A DNA stretch of 13,375 nucleotides from an uncultured Peptococcaceae bacterium (GTDB taxonomy: Bacteria > Bacillota > Desulfotomaculia > Desulfotomaculales > Desulfallaceae): contig CAJYBN010000065.1 of assembly GCA_913064925.1 (NCBI GenBank), positions 1-13,375 of the forward strand, written 5' to 3'. A model generated the notes under the pieces. That model did not search any database and was not told the DNA's origin. It worked only from the letters and a program-made list of their open reading frames with translations. Shown in pieces: positions 7,270 through 13,375 of this stretch. Position 1 is the stretch's first letter, and every line of letters starts with the position of its first letter. The translations under genes and the position numbers were made by a program.

Positions 7270-7322
7270 GTCAGTAGCTGCGTAATTGCACGTAAAAGCC
7301 GGGTACAGCCACAGCTACTGCC
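7270..7322 (-). terminator. Inverted repeat across the rodZ stop codon, possible terminator
   Basis: CAGTAGCTG (minus strand, 7320-7312) and CAGCTACTG (7280-7272) pair over 9 bp, extendable to 11 with one G-U, around a ~27-nt loop. The left arm includes the rodZ TAG stop. A short U-run (CTGTTTTGA) follows. The large loop and short U-run make terminator function uncertain. Confidence 0.4.
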
Positions 7323-8088
7323 CGTCCGTTTTAACACCCCCTTCCCCAGCAGTAAATTCCCTGGTAACTACTTGCCCCGGCTCTCCCAGCACGCCGTAGT
7401 CCCGGTTGTTGACCAGCACTCTTACCGCCCCGGCATCGCCCAACTTAAACCAGATCTTTCCTCGGCCCGTAAATCGCTTGGTAACGCCCGGCTGCACCAA
7501 CCCCTGAAAATTATTTTCACCGTCGACCACTACTTGCATCCAGCATTCCCTGTCCCTAACTTGCAGCACCAATTGAATGCCATCCAGCTGCGGCTCCCGG
7601 TCGCCACCGGCGCCGGGTTCACCAGCCGGGCGGCTCCGCGGCCGTCCGCTGCCACCGTAATTGTATTCCTGTTCGCCGGGCACCGCATGCTCCGGCTCGC
7701 CTTCGCCCGGTTTTTCCTGCGGAGTCGCCGCACCCCAAAGATAAATAACAATTCCTACTATTAACACCAAAGCAAAATAAACCACTCCCCTGCGCCGCCT
7801 ATCCGCCACTTTAGCATGGACAGCCGTTCTTCCGACGGCCTGTTCCGCTTCCGGCCGATACGGAAACATTTCATCGTACTGGCGTACCAGCTCTTCACCG
7901 TCCAGCCCAAGGAAACGGGCATAAGTACGCAAAAACCCCCTTACATATACCTTCCCCGGCAATGTGCTGAAATCATCGTTTTCCATGGCTCTGAGATATT
8001 TTCGGCGAATTTTGGTTTCGTTCTCCACTTCCTCCAGGGACATTCCCTTTTTAGCCCTGGCCTCCCGCAGTATTTCACCAATGGACAA
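7315..8088 (-). CDS. rodZ: RodZ-like cell-shape protein (HTH, membrane segment, DUF4115)
   Basis: RodZ links MreB filaments to the wall-elongation machinery at the membrane. Domain order is standard: an N-terminal Cro/C1-like helix-turn-helix (about 3-68, SIGEILREARAKKGMSLEEV), a basic RRRR stop (97-100), one membrane segment (102-119), a Gly/Pro/Glu-rich linker (122-168) and a C-terminal DUF4115 beta domain (about 169-248). The frame opens at GTG 8097, but that codon lies inside the Shine-Dalgarno GGAGGTG (8095-8101). TTG 8088, 6 nt downstream, gives MSIGEILREAR and 257 aa. The mnmH TGA stop overlaps the same Shine-Dalgarno, so the two genes are translationally coupled. Short RodZ-like proteins are sometimes annotated only as helix-turn-helix proteins; the DUF4115 tail supports RodZ. 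Confidence 0.88.
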   Translation of the reverse strand: MSIGEILREARAKKGMSLEEVENETKIRRKYLRAMENDDFSTLPGKVYVRGFLRTYARFLGLDGEELVRQYDEMFPYRPEAEQAVGRTAVHAKVADRRRRGVVYFALVLIVGIVIYLWGAATPQEKPGEGEPEHAVPGEQEYNYGGSGRPRSRPAGEPGAGGDREPQLDGIQLVLQVRDRECWMQVVVDGENNFQGLVQPGVTKRFTGRGKIWFKLGDAGAVRVLVNNRDYGVLGEPGQVVTREFTAGEGGVKTDGQ

Positions 8089-8093
8089 AATAA

Positions 8094-9152
8094 TCACCTC
8101 CGGTATTCCGGCAACCTGTTGATGAAGTCGGTAATTTCCTTCACCGCCTTTTGTAAATTTTCGGTATTAACTGATAAATGATATCTACTGCTCGGGCCGC
8201 CCGGGTATTTGTATAGCGGGTCGTAATAATGCAACAGCAAATATTCAACCACTCGCGACACTAAGCCCCGCTCCAGCCAGCCGTTCAGTTCCGCCACTTT
8301 GCTTTTCCCGAGATATTTGGTCAACCGGACCACAGCCTCCTGCAAGGCGGTCTTGTTATTGTCCGGGCCCGCCGCGTAATCCCTCATGATACGATCGACC
8401 CTGGCTTGCAACGAAGCGTAAAGGAGTATGCGATATCCATTTTGCATGGTGTTTAACAACAAATCCGGTACAAGCAATTTGCCCAGCCGTTTGCTTTCAC
8501 ATTCCACCAGAAAAAAGCCGCGGTTTTCGGCAATCCTGAGCTCCCTTTCAATCAAGGCTTCAAACATTTTTTGGCTGGGCGAAGGTGGTTGTCCAATCTT
8601 GCCGAACACAGAACCCCTGTGAGCAGCCAGTGTTTCCAGGTCTAGTACCGGGTAGCCGCGGCGCTTCAATTCCTGGAGAATATCGGTTTTCCCTACTCCG
8701 GTAAGACCGTACACTACCACGGCGCGGTGCGGCAGTATTTCCCTATCCAAGTAGGCCAATACATATCGCCGGTAAGCCTTATACCCTCCCCTGATACGGT
8801 AAACCTTAAAACCCATAGCGTCAAGCAGGCAACCAGCAAAATGACTGCGTTCACCGCCCCGCCAGCAGAAAATAACAACTTCCTTGCCGGGCGCCGCCAG
8901 TTGCTTAAACGCGTATATAAAGTACGGTAACCGGGGCGACAGTATTTCCATAGCCAGTTCCCTGGCCCTTTCTGCCCCTTCTTTTTTGTGCGTAATGCCC
9001 ACCAGGGATCTTTCCACGTTGTCCAACAGCGGTATGTTGTATGCCCCCGGAATAGTCGCTTCCACATATTCCCCATGCGAACGCAAATCAACCAGCGGTA
9101 TGCCGGCCTCCGCTCGGTTCAGTGCTTCCTGAACATCTATATCCAAATACAA
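8094..9152 (-). CDS. mnmH: tRNA 2-selenouridine synthase (SelU/MnmH)
   Basis: MnmH replaces sulfur with selenium in the wobble 2-thiouridine of tRNA, through a geranylated intermediate, using selenophosphate. The N-terminal rhodanese domain (about 5-135) carries catalytic Cys96 in FCWRGGERS (95-103). The C-terminal P-loop domain begins with GLTGVGKT (149-156) and is followed by the family motif LETLAAHRGSVFGKIGQPPS (172-191). The 352 aa match the family, and no key residue is missing. TTG 9152 follows GGGGG by 7 nt. Its stop lies in the rodZ ribosome binding site. The gene implies that the cell makes selenophosphate (SelD elsewhere); selD is not in this window. Confidence 0.95.
   Translation of the reverse strand: MYLDIDVQEALNRAEAGIPLVDLRSHGEYVEATIPGAYNIPLLDNVERSLVGITHKKEGAERARELAMEILSPRLPYFIYAFKQLAAPGKEVVIFCWRGGERSHFAGCLLDAMGFKVYRIRGGYKAYRRYVLAYLDREILPHRAVVVYGLTGVGKTDILQELKRRGYPVLDLETLAAHRGSVFGKIGQPPSPSQKMFEALIERELRIAENRGFFLVECESKRLGKLLVPDLLLNTMQNGYRILLYASLQARVDRIMRDYAAGPDNNKTALQEAVVRLTKYLGKSKVAELNGWLERGLVSRVVEYLLLHYYDPLYKYPGGPSSRYHLSVNTENLQKAVKEITDFINRLPEYRR
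8095..8101 (-). promoter_or_regulatory. rodZ ribosome binding site overlapping the mnmH stop
   Basis: Minus-strand GGAGGTG is a near-perfect Shine-Dalgarno 6 nt before TTG 8088. It contains part of the mnmH TGA (8094-8096) and the GTG that would otherwise be read as the rodZ start. Confidence 0.8.
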
Positions 9153-9166
9153 TCTTTTTCCCCCGC

Positions 9167-9175
9167 AAAAAAATA
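9167..9175 (-). promoter_or_regulatory. Possible extended -10 element upstream of mnmH
   Basis: The minus strand reads TGATATTAT about 15 nt before the TTG start, a TGn-extended -10 without a good -35. A start here would leave a very short leader. The 75-nt gap after ftsK has no clear terminator, so mnmH may simply be read through from ftsK. Confidence 0.25.
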
Positions 9176-9227
9176 ATATCAGCCGAGTTTAACATTCCCT
9201 TCGACATATAACGTTATTATCCTTTTC

Positions 9228-11510
9228 TTATTTATCATTCCCTGCCTGAACCTGCGACCGGCCGTTAAACCGCCGCTGGTATTCTTCCGGTGTAATCAGT
9301 ACCGTCCGGGGCTTACTGCCTTCGTAACCGCCCACGTAACCCTTTTTCTCCAAAATGTCCATCAATCTCGCCGCGCGGGCATAGCCGATGTGCAGGCGGC
9401 GCTGCAGCAGGGAAATGGAACCGTGTCCAGCTTCAATAAAGACCTGTAAGGCCTGGGAAAGCAGTTCATCCTCCATGTCATGCGCGCTCCCGGCTAAAAT
9501 AACTTCCTGCTCAAAACCTTGTTCATACTGCGGTTCAGACTGTTTCTTCCAATGCTGCACCAGGAGCTCCACTTCCTGGTCTGATAAGTACGCCCCTTGT
9601 ACCCTGATGGGCTTGGTGGCACCCACCGGGTAAAACAGCATATCCCCACGGCCCAACAATTTTTCCGCACCACCCATGTCCAGTATGGTTCTGGAATCAA
9701 TTTGCGAAGATACGGCGAAACTTATCCGGGAAGGGATGTTGGCCTTGATCAGCCCGGTAATAATATCCACCGATGGCCGCTGGGTCGCCACCACCAGGTG
9801 AATGCCGGCCGCCCTGGCCATTTGGGCCAAACGGCAAATGGCATCTTCCACGTCCGCCGGCGCCACCATCATCAAATCAGCCAGCTCATCAATGATGATA
9901 ACCAGCAGCGGCAGCGGCGCCTTCCCCTGCCCGAGCATTAATTTATTATAACGGGATATATCACGCACTCCCGCGCGGGCAAACAACTCGTAGCGGTACT
10001 CCATTTCCTTTACCGCCCAACGCAGGGACGTGGCGGCTTTTTTTGGTTCCGTAACCACCGGGGAAACCAGGTGGGGTATGCCGTTAAAGATGGCCAGCTC
10101 CACCATTTTGGGGTCAATAATCAAAAATTTGACTTGTTGCGGGTTAGCCTTAAATAAAATACTGGCGATAAGGGTGTTCAGGCAAACGCTTTTTCCCGAA
10201 CCCGTCGCCCCGGCAATCAGCAGGTGCGGCATGCGGGCCAAGTCGTCCAAAATGGGATTGCCCGCCACATCCTTGCCCAGCGCTATGGTGAGATGGGACG
10301 GCGATTGTTGAAATTCGGCGGTTTCCACCAGTTCGCGCAGGTAGACAGTTGCAATTTCTTTGTTGGGTATCTCTATCCCCACCACAGCCTTACCTGGTAC
10401 CGGTGCTTCAATGCGCACGTCGGGTGCAGCCATGCTCAGTGCCATGTCGTCAGCCAGTCCTACTATGCGGCTCACCTTCACCCCCGGCGGCGGCTGAATT
10501 TCATACCTGGTTATCACCGGACCCCTGGAAACTTTAATCACCTTAGCCCAGATACCGAAATTTCCCAGGGTATGTTCCAGCCTTTTCACGTTTTCCGCTA
10601 TATCCTTGTTGTTCTTTTGCGCTTTGCCGCGTACCGGCTTGGCAAGCAAGGAAAACGACGGCAGCTTGAAACTATCTTTTTCCGGGCTTGTCCCGCGCGT
10701 TTTTCCCACCTGTTCCTGCCCGGGCGGCAAATCCTGTTCCTGGTATTTATTTATGGCACCATTAACAAAGGGACGATAGTATATAACGTTTGACTTTTTT
10801 TCCAAGGGTACGTCCTCCCGTTCTTCGTCCCGGGCGGCGGCATCTTCCACGGTGAAACATTCTTCTTCCTCTTCCTCTTCCCCGGCATCTTCCGGCGGGT
10901 TAGCCGGGACAGCGCGCCCTTCGATGATGAAAGGCTGCTCTTCCTGTCCCCCCTCGCTCCCGGTAAAAAGAAAATTATCCACCGCCCGTATGGTTTTTTT
11001 TACCACTGAGACCGTTTTGTCTACCACATTTCTAAGCATTACCACAACAGACTGGTTGGTTAATAACAACATGCCCACAAGCAATAAGGTAGCCAGAATA
11101 ATATACATACCGATGACACCAAAAGCATGCAGCAGCAAAAAATAGGTTACTCCGCCGATGATGCCCCCACCGTCACCCGCTAAAGCAGCTTTCACAATAT
11201 ATGCCCTTGGAACAGGCAGGTGCAGCAAAGTGAGGGCGACAATCGCAATTATCACGGCGCCGTACACATTAACCGCCTTCCTAACCTTGTTTTTGCGGTA
11301 CAAGAGTTTGCACCCGAATAAGGCCAGCAGGATAGGAAACAAAAAACGCCCTTCCCCCGCCATGATCATCAGCACGCTGTTCAACAATCCACCTGCCACG
11401 CCAACTTGGGGGTTTATGATGCCGATTAACGTTAATATGGAAACAGCCACCAGCGATATGCCCATAATTTCATATTTCAGCTCTTCCCGTAATTTGTTGA
11501 CCGGCGACAC
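9228..11510 (-). CDS. spoIIIE: DNA translocase FtsK/SpoIIIE
   Basis: Hexameric septal DNA pump that clears chromosomes from the division septum and, in spore formers, moves DNA into the forespore. About four hydrophobic segments occupy residues 15-150 (near 15-35, 55-70, 83-98 and 120-150). The linker is acidic, with a run of Glu around 211-217. The motor follows: Walker A GATGSGKS (434-441) and Walker B LVIIIDELAD (536-545). The C-terminal gamma winged helix (about 680-745, DELLSQALQVF to TVLITPEEYQ) reads orienting sequences. The frame opens at ATG 11537, but AAGGAGGTG (11517-11525) lies inside it and points to GTG 11510, giving MSPVNKLREELKYE and 760 aa. Its place after tepA-ylzJ, with uppP between, matches Bacillus spoIIIE. 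Whether it is sporulation-specific or general FtsK cannot be told from sequence alone. Confidence 0.95.
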   Translation of the reverse strand: MSPVNKLREELKYEIMGISLVAVSILTLIGIINPQVGVAGGLLNSVLMIMAGEGRFLFPILLALFGCKLLYRKNKVRKAVNVYGAVIIAIVALTLLHLPVPRAYIVKAALAGDGGGIIGGVTYFLLLHAFGVIGMYIILATLLLVGMLLLTNQSVVVMLRNVVDKTVSVVKKTIRAVDNFLFTGSEGGQEEQPFIIEGRAVPANPPEDAGEEEEEEECFTVEDAAARDEEREDVPLEKKSNVIYYRPFVNGAINKYQEQDLPPGQEQVGKTRGTSPEKDSFKLPSFSLLAKPVRGKAQKNNKDIAENVKRLEHTLGNFGIWAKVIKVSRGPVITRYEIQPPPGVKVSRIVGLADDMALSMAAPDVRIEAPVPGKAVVGIEIPNKEIATVYLRELVETAEFQQSPSHLTIALGKDVAGNPILDDLARMPHLLIAGATGSGKSVCLNTLIASILFKANPQQVKFLIIDPKMVELAIFNGIPHLVSPVVTEPKKAATSLRWAVKEMEYRYELFARAGVRDISRYNKLMLGQGKAPLPLLVIIIDELADLMMVAPADVEDAICRLAQMARAAGIHLVVATQRPSVDIITGLIKANIPSRISFAVSSQIDSRTILDMGGAEKLLGRGDMLFYPVGATKPIRVQGAYLSDQEVELLVQHWKKQSEPQYEQGFEQEVILAGSAHDMEDELLSQALQVFIEAGHGSISLLQRRLHIGYARAARLMDILEKKGYVGGYEGSKPRTVLITPEEYQRRFNGRSQVQAGNDK

Positions 11511-11516
11511 GACCTC

Positions 11517-11525
11517 CACCTCCTT
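11517..11525 (-). promoter_or_regulatory. ftsK/spoIIIE ribosome binding site that decides the start
   Basis: Minus-strand AAGGAGGTG is a full Shine-Dalgarno 6 nt before GTG 11510 and 9 codons inside the longest frame, so the upstream ATG is unlikely to be used. Confidence 0.8.
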
Positions 11526-11574
11526 TCTAGTATACATATTCCATTATTTACATATAATTCCTTCACCAGCGGGC

Positions 11575-11604
11575 AAAATAAAAAGCCGGCGCTTCGGCCG
11601 GTTT
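11575..11604 (-). terminator. Intrinsic terminator of uppP
   Basis: The arms 11597-11601 and 11586-11590 form a 5-bp GC stem around a 6-nt loop, extended by A-T pairs beyond one mismatch. The U-rich tail TTTTTATTTT follows at 11584-11575. It starts 15 nt after the uppP stop. Confidence 0.75.
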
Positions 11605-11619
11605 AATAAGCATTGGCAA

Positions 11620-12402
11620 TTACCGGAACACGTATACTGTTATAACCAGCAGGCCCAGCAGGAACCTGTACCATACAAAAAGGGTATATGTGTGCCGGGC
11701 AAGGTATTTAAGTAAAAATTTAATGGCCCAAAAACCTACCACAGCCGATACCGCCACCCCCGCTATAAAAGGGGTGTTAATATCGCCGGGTGATATTTCC
11801 GATAGTTTTTTCATCCCCGCCCCGGCGATAATAGGGGTGGCCAACAGAAAGGAAAAACGGGCCGAAGTTTCCCTGGTTAGACCCATCAACCTGCCCATGG
11901 TCATGGTGATCCCGGAGCGGGAAACGCCCGGGATGATGGCCAACGCCTGGGAGATACCGATGAACAGGCTTTCCTTGAGTCCAATTTGCTCCAGCTTCTT
12001 TACCGATATAGAACGCGTGTCAGCCAGGTAGAGAAAAATCCCCATTACCATCAGCATAATGCCGATGAGCAGGGGATGGCGAAAAACGGTTTCCGCCTGG
12101 TCTTCCAGCAAGTAACCCACTGTGCCTCCCGGCACGGTACCCAGAAGCAGCAGCCAGAACAGCCTCCCCTCCAAAGTACGCCGAGCCCGCAGGCCTTCGC
12201 TGATCAACGCCAGCCAATCGCGCCAGAAAAAAACAACGATGGCCAGCAGCGTACCTACGTGTAAAGCCACGTCGAAGGTCAAACCGGCATAAGGCCAGCC
12301 CATCAACCAAGGTACCAGTACCAGGTGGGCAGAACTGGAGATGGGTAAAAACTCACCGAGTCCCTGTACCACGCCGAGTATAACCGCTTGCAGCAAATCC
12401 AA
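11620..12402 (-). CDS. uppP: Undecaprenyl-diphosphate phosphatase (BacA/UppP family)
   Basis: Integral membrane enzyme that dephosphorylates undecaprenyl diphosphate, recycling the lipid carrier for peptidoglycan and teichoic acid synthesis; high dosage gives bacitracin tolerance in relatives. The (E/Q)xxxE motif is QGLGE (13-17), followed by FLPISSSAHL (18-27). The second active-site motif PGVSRSG is at 158-164. The rest is hydrophobic, with about seven or eight membrane segments. 260 aa is normal. TTG 12402 is the most likely start; the upstream GGGAT gives only a modest ribosome binding site, and TTG 12396 is an alternative. It has its own promoter and terminator, so it is a single-gene unit inserted between ylzJ and ftsK. 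Confidence 0.95.
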   Translation of the reverse strand: MDLLQAVILGVVQGLGEFLPISSSAHLVLVPWLMGWPYAGLTFDVALHVGTLLAIVVFFWRDWLALISEGLRARRTLEGRLFWLLLLGTVPGGTVGYLLEDQAETVFRHPLLIGIMLMVMGIFLYLADTRSISVKKLEQIGLKESLFIGISQALAIIPGVSRSGITMTMGRLMGLTRETSARFSFLLATPIIAGAGMKKLSEISPGDINTPFIAGVAVSAVVGFWAIKFLLKYLARHTYTLFVWYRFLLGLLVITVYVFR

Positions 12403-12409
12403 ACTTATC

Positions 12410-12460
12410 CCAGCTTTCTGAAAAAATGGGCAATAAAATTATAGCACAGGGAAAAGCTGG
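12410..12460. repeat. 8-bp inverted repeat flanking the uppP promoter
   Basis: CCAGCTTT (12410-12417) and AAAGCTGG (12453-12460) are perfect inverted copies 35 nt apart, either side of the TATAAT at 12438-12443. They could be an operator pair, a read-through hairpin from ylzJ, or chance. Confidence 0.4.
12438..12443 (-). promoter_or_regulatory. Extended -10 promoter of uppP
   Basis: The minus strand reads TGCTATAAT: a perfect -10 TATAAT with TGn extension. The -35 region (near AGCCAA) is poor. Predicted start near 12431, leaving a ~29-nt leader. Confidence 0.7.
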
Positions 12461-12475
12461 TTGGCTAGAAGCGGG

Positions 12476-12715
12476 CTAAGCAAAGCTGTTATTATTAAAA
12501 CCTTCCCGCCGGACCGGCGCGCCGGGATAAATGTCCCCGCGCAGGTAATCCGCGGGGTTGGTGCTAAGCAGCCGTACAACTTCCTCGCTGCCGTCCCGAA
12601 GGCGCCGCACCAGCACCGGCACGCCGTTCACCGTTGTTTTCCTTTCGGGCAAGTGCACCATTTGATCCAAGCCGGCCAGCACCAGTTCCAATTGCATCGG
12701 GGTATAAAGCAACAT
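12476..12715 (-). CDS. ylzJ: YlzJ-like protein
   Basis: Small 79-aa protein of the YlzJ-like family, function unknown. Recognition rests on size, the N-terminus MLLYTPMQLELVL, and the position between tepA and spoIIIE as in Bacillus. It is soluble, with no membrane segment or cysteines; residues 1-50 alternate short strand-like and charged stretches, and the tail ends in Asn/Ser. ATG 12715 lies 3 nt after the tepA stop, and its Shine-Dalgarno AGGTG is formed by the last tepA codons, so it is translationally coupled to tepA. Confidence 0.85.
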   Translation of the reverse strand: MLLYTPMQLELVLAGLDQMVHLPERKTTVNGVPVLVRRLRDGSEEVVRLLSTNPADYLRGDIYPGAPVRREGFNNNSFA

Positions 12716-12718
12716 TTT

Positions 12719-13375
12719 CTACACCTCGCTGGCAGATCGGTACTTTTCAATGAGCTGCTTTAATTTTTTAAAGCTCTGCTGCATACCGCCTACTTCGTTA
12801 ATTAAGCCGCACTCTACGGCCTCTTGCCCGATTAACACCGTACCGATATCCCGGGCCAATTCACCAGTGCGAAACATCAAGTCCCGGAATTTTTCCTGGG
12901 TGATGTTAGAATGCGAAGCCACGAAACGGACCACGCGGTCCTGCATCTTATCCAGGTACTCATAGGTTTGGGGCACGCCGATGACGAGACCGTTTAGGCG
13001 TATAGGATGGATGGTCATGCTGGCCGTTTCGGCGATGAATGAATAATCCGTCGCTACGGCTATAGGCACGCCAATGCTGTGCCCTCCGCCCAGCACCAGT
13101 GATACGGTGGGCTTGGAAAGGCTGGTAATTATTTCCGCAATGGCCAGGCCAGCCTCCACATCGCCGCCTACGGTGTTCAATACAATCAAGACCCCCTCCA
13201 CCTCGGGGTTTTGCTCCAGGGCCACCAGCTGCGGGATAAGATGCTCGTACTTGGTAGTTTTGTTCTGAGAGGGAAGAACAATATGACCCTCGATCTGGCC
13301 AACGATGGTAATGGTATGGACATTGGTCTTGGGTTGGGGAACATTTACAGCTCCAAGCTTTTCCAAGGGTTTCAA
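12719..13375 (-). CDS. tepA: ClpP-like serine protease TepA, 5' end cut off
   Basis: Cytoplasmic ClpP-class serine peptidase of the TepA (translocation-enhancing protein) group, linked in Bacillus to protein export and spore-protein degradation. The visible 218 residues cover the protease fold: NTVGGDVEAG (67-76) is the oxyanion-type loop, Ser100 in GGGHSIGVP is the expected nucleophile, and His123 in MTIHPIR the expected base. The first visible codon is a TTG at the window edge. Bacillus TepA is about 245 aa, with a polar N-terminal stretch before this region, so the frame probably continues beyond 13375; a TTG start here cannot be excluded. The stop is TAG at 12719-12721. It leads the tepA-ylzJ pair. 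Confidence 0.93.
   Translation of the reverse strand: MKPLEKLGAVNVPQPKTNVHTITIVGQIEGHIVLPSQNKTTKYEHLIPQLVALEQNPEVEGVLIVLNTVGGDVEAGLAIAEIITSLSKPTVSLVLGGGHSIGVPIAVATDYSFIAETASMTIHPIRLNGLVIGVPQTYEYLDKMQDRVVRFVASHSNITQEKFRDLMFRTGELARDIGTVLIGQEAVECGLINEVGGMQQSFKKLKQLIEKYRSASEV

Noticed and set aside
11529..11534. TATACT as a -10 for ftsK
   Set aside because: It lies only about 3 nt before the Shine-Dalgarno, so transcription would start within it, and no -35 is recognisable.
1..13375. Mobile elements, CRISPR, defence or biosynthetic cluster
   Set aside because: No transposase, integrase, repeat array, tRNA-adjacent junction or unusual composition was seen; gene order is the conserved housekeeping one.

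Overview
The window is a densely packed, single-strand block of core genes from a low-to-medium GC, endospore-lineage Firmicute. The gene set and order (tepA, ylzJ, spoIIIE/ftsK, rodZ, rimO, pgsA, cinA, recA, recX) match the conserved tepA-to-recX neighbourhood of Bacillus and Clostridia. The selenouridine gene mnmH and a compact FtsH-like protease point to the Clostridia, most likely a Peptococcaceae/Desulfotomaculum-type relative; that placement is inference from gene content, not from a search. All thirteen genes lie on the minus strand, so transcription runs from high to low coordinates. I found no rRNA, tRNA, CRISPR array, insertion sequence or prophage.

In transcription order. (1) 13375-12476: tepA (5' end cut off by the window) and ylzJ, coupled 3 nt apart. 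(2) 12443-11575: uppP (undecaprenyl-diphosphate phosphatase), with its own extended -10 promoter and a good intrinsic terminator. (3) 11510-9228: the SpoIIIE/FtsK DNA translocase. (4) 9152-7315: mnmH (tRNA 2-selenouridine synthase) and rodZ; the mnmH stop codon lies inside the rodZ Shine-Dalgarno sequence. (5) 7265-5325: rimO and pgsA from a strong sigma-A-type promoter, overlapping by 4 nt. (6) 5232-3089: an unrecognised single-pass membrane protein plus a compact FtsH-like AAA protease, with their own promoter and a terminator hairpin. (7) 3004-1763: cinA. (8) 1755-27: recA and recX behind a near-consensus promoter overlapped by a LexA/SOS box, so this unit should be DNA-damage inducible.

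The genes cover envelope growth and division (UppP, RodZ, PgsA, FtsK), RNA and ribosome modification (MnmH, RimO), membrane proteolysis (FtsH-like, TepA) and DNA repair (RecA, RecX, and CinA for nucleotide salvage). Nine of the twelve complete genes appear to use GTG or TTG starts. For recA, cinA, rodZ, ftsK and the 4647-5183 gene, the best-supported start is internal to the longest open frame; all coordinates here use those revised starts.

The region is mostly ordinary housekeeping DNA. The most interesting element is the pair at 5183-3142: an FtsH-type zinc protease lacking the usual extracytoplasmic domain, 20 nt downstream of an unknown membrane-anchored extracytoplasmic protein.
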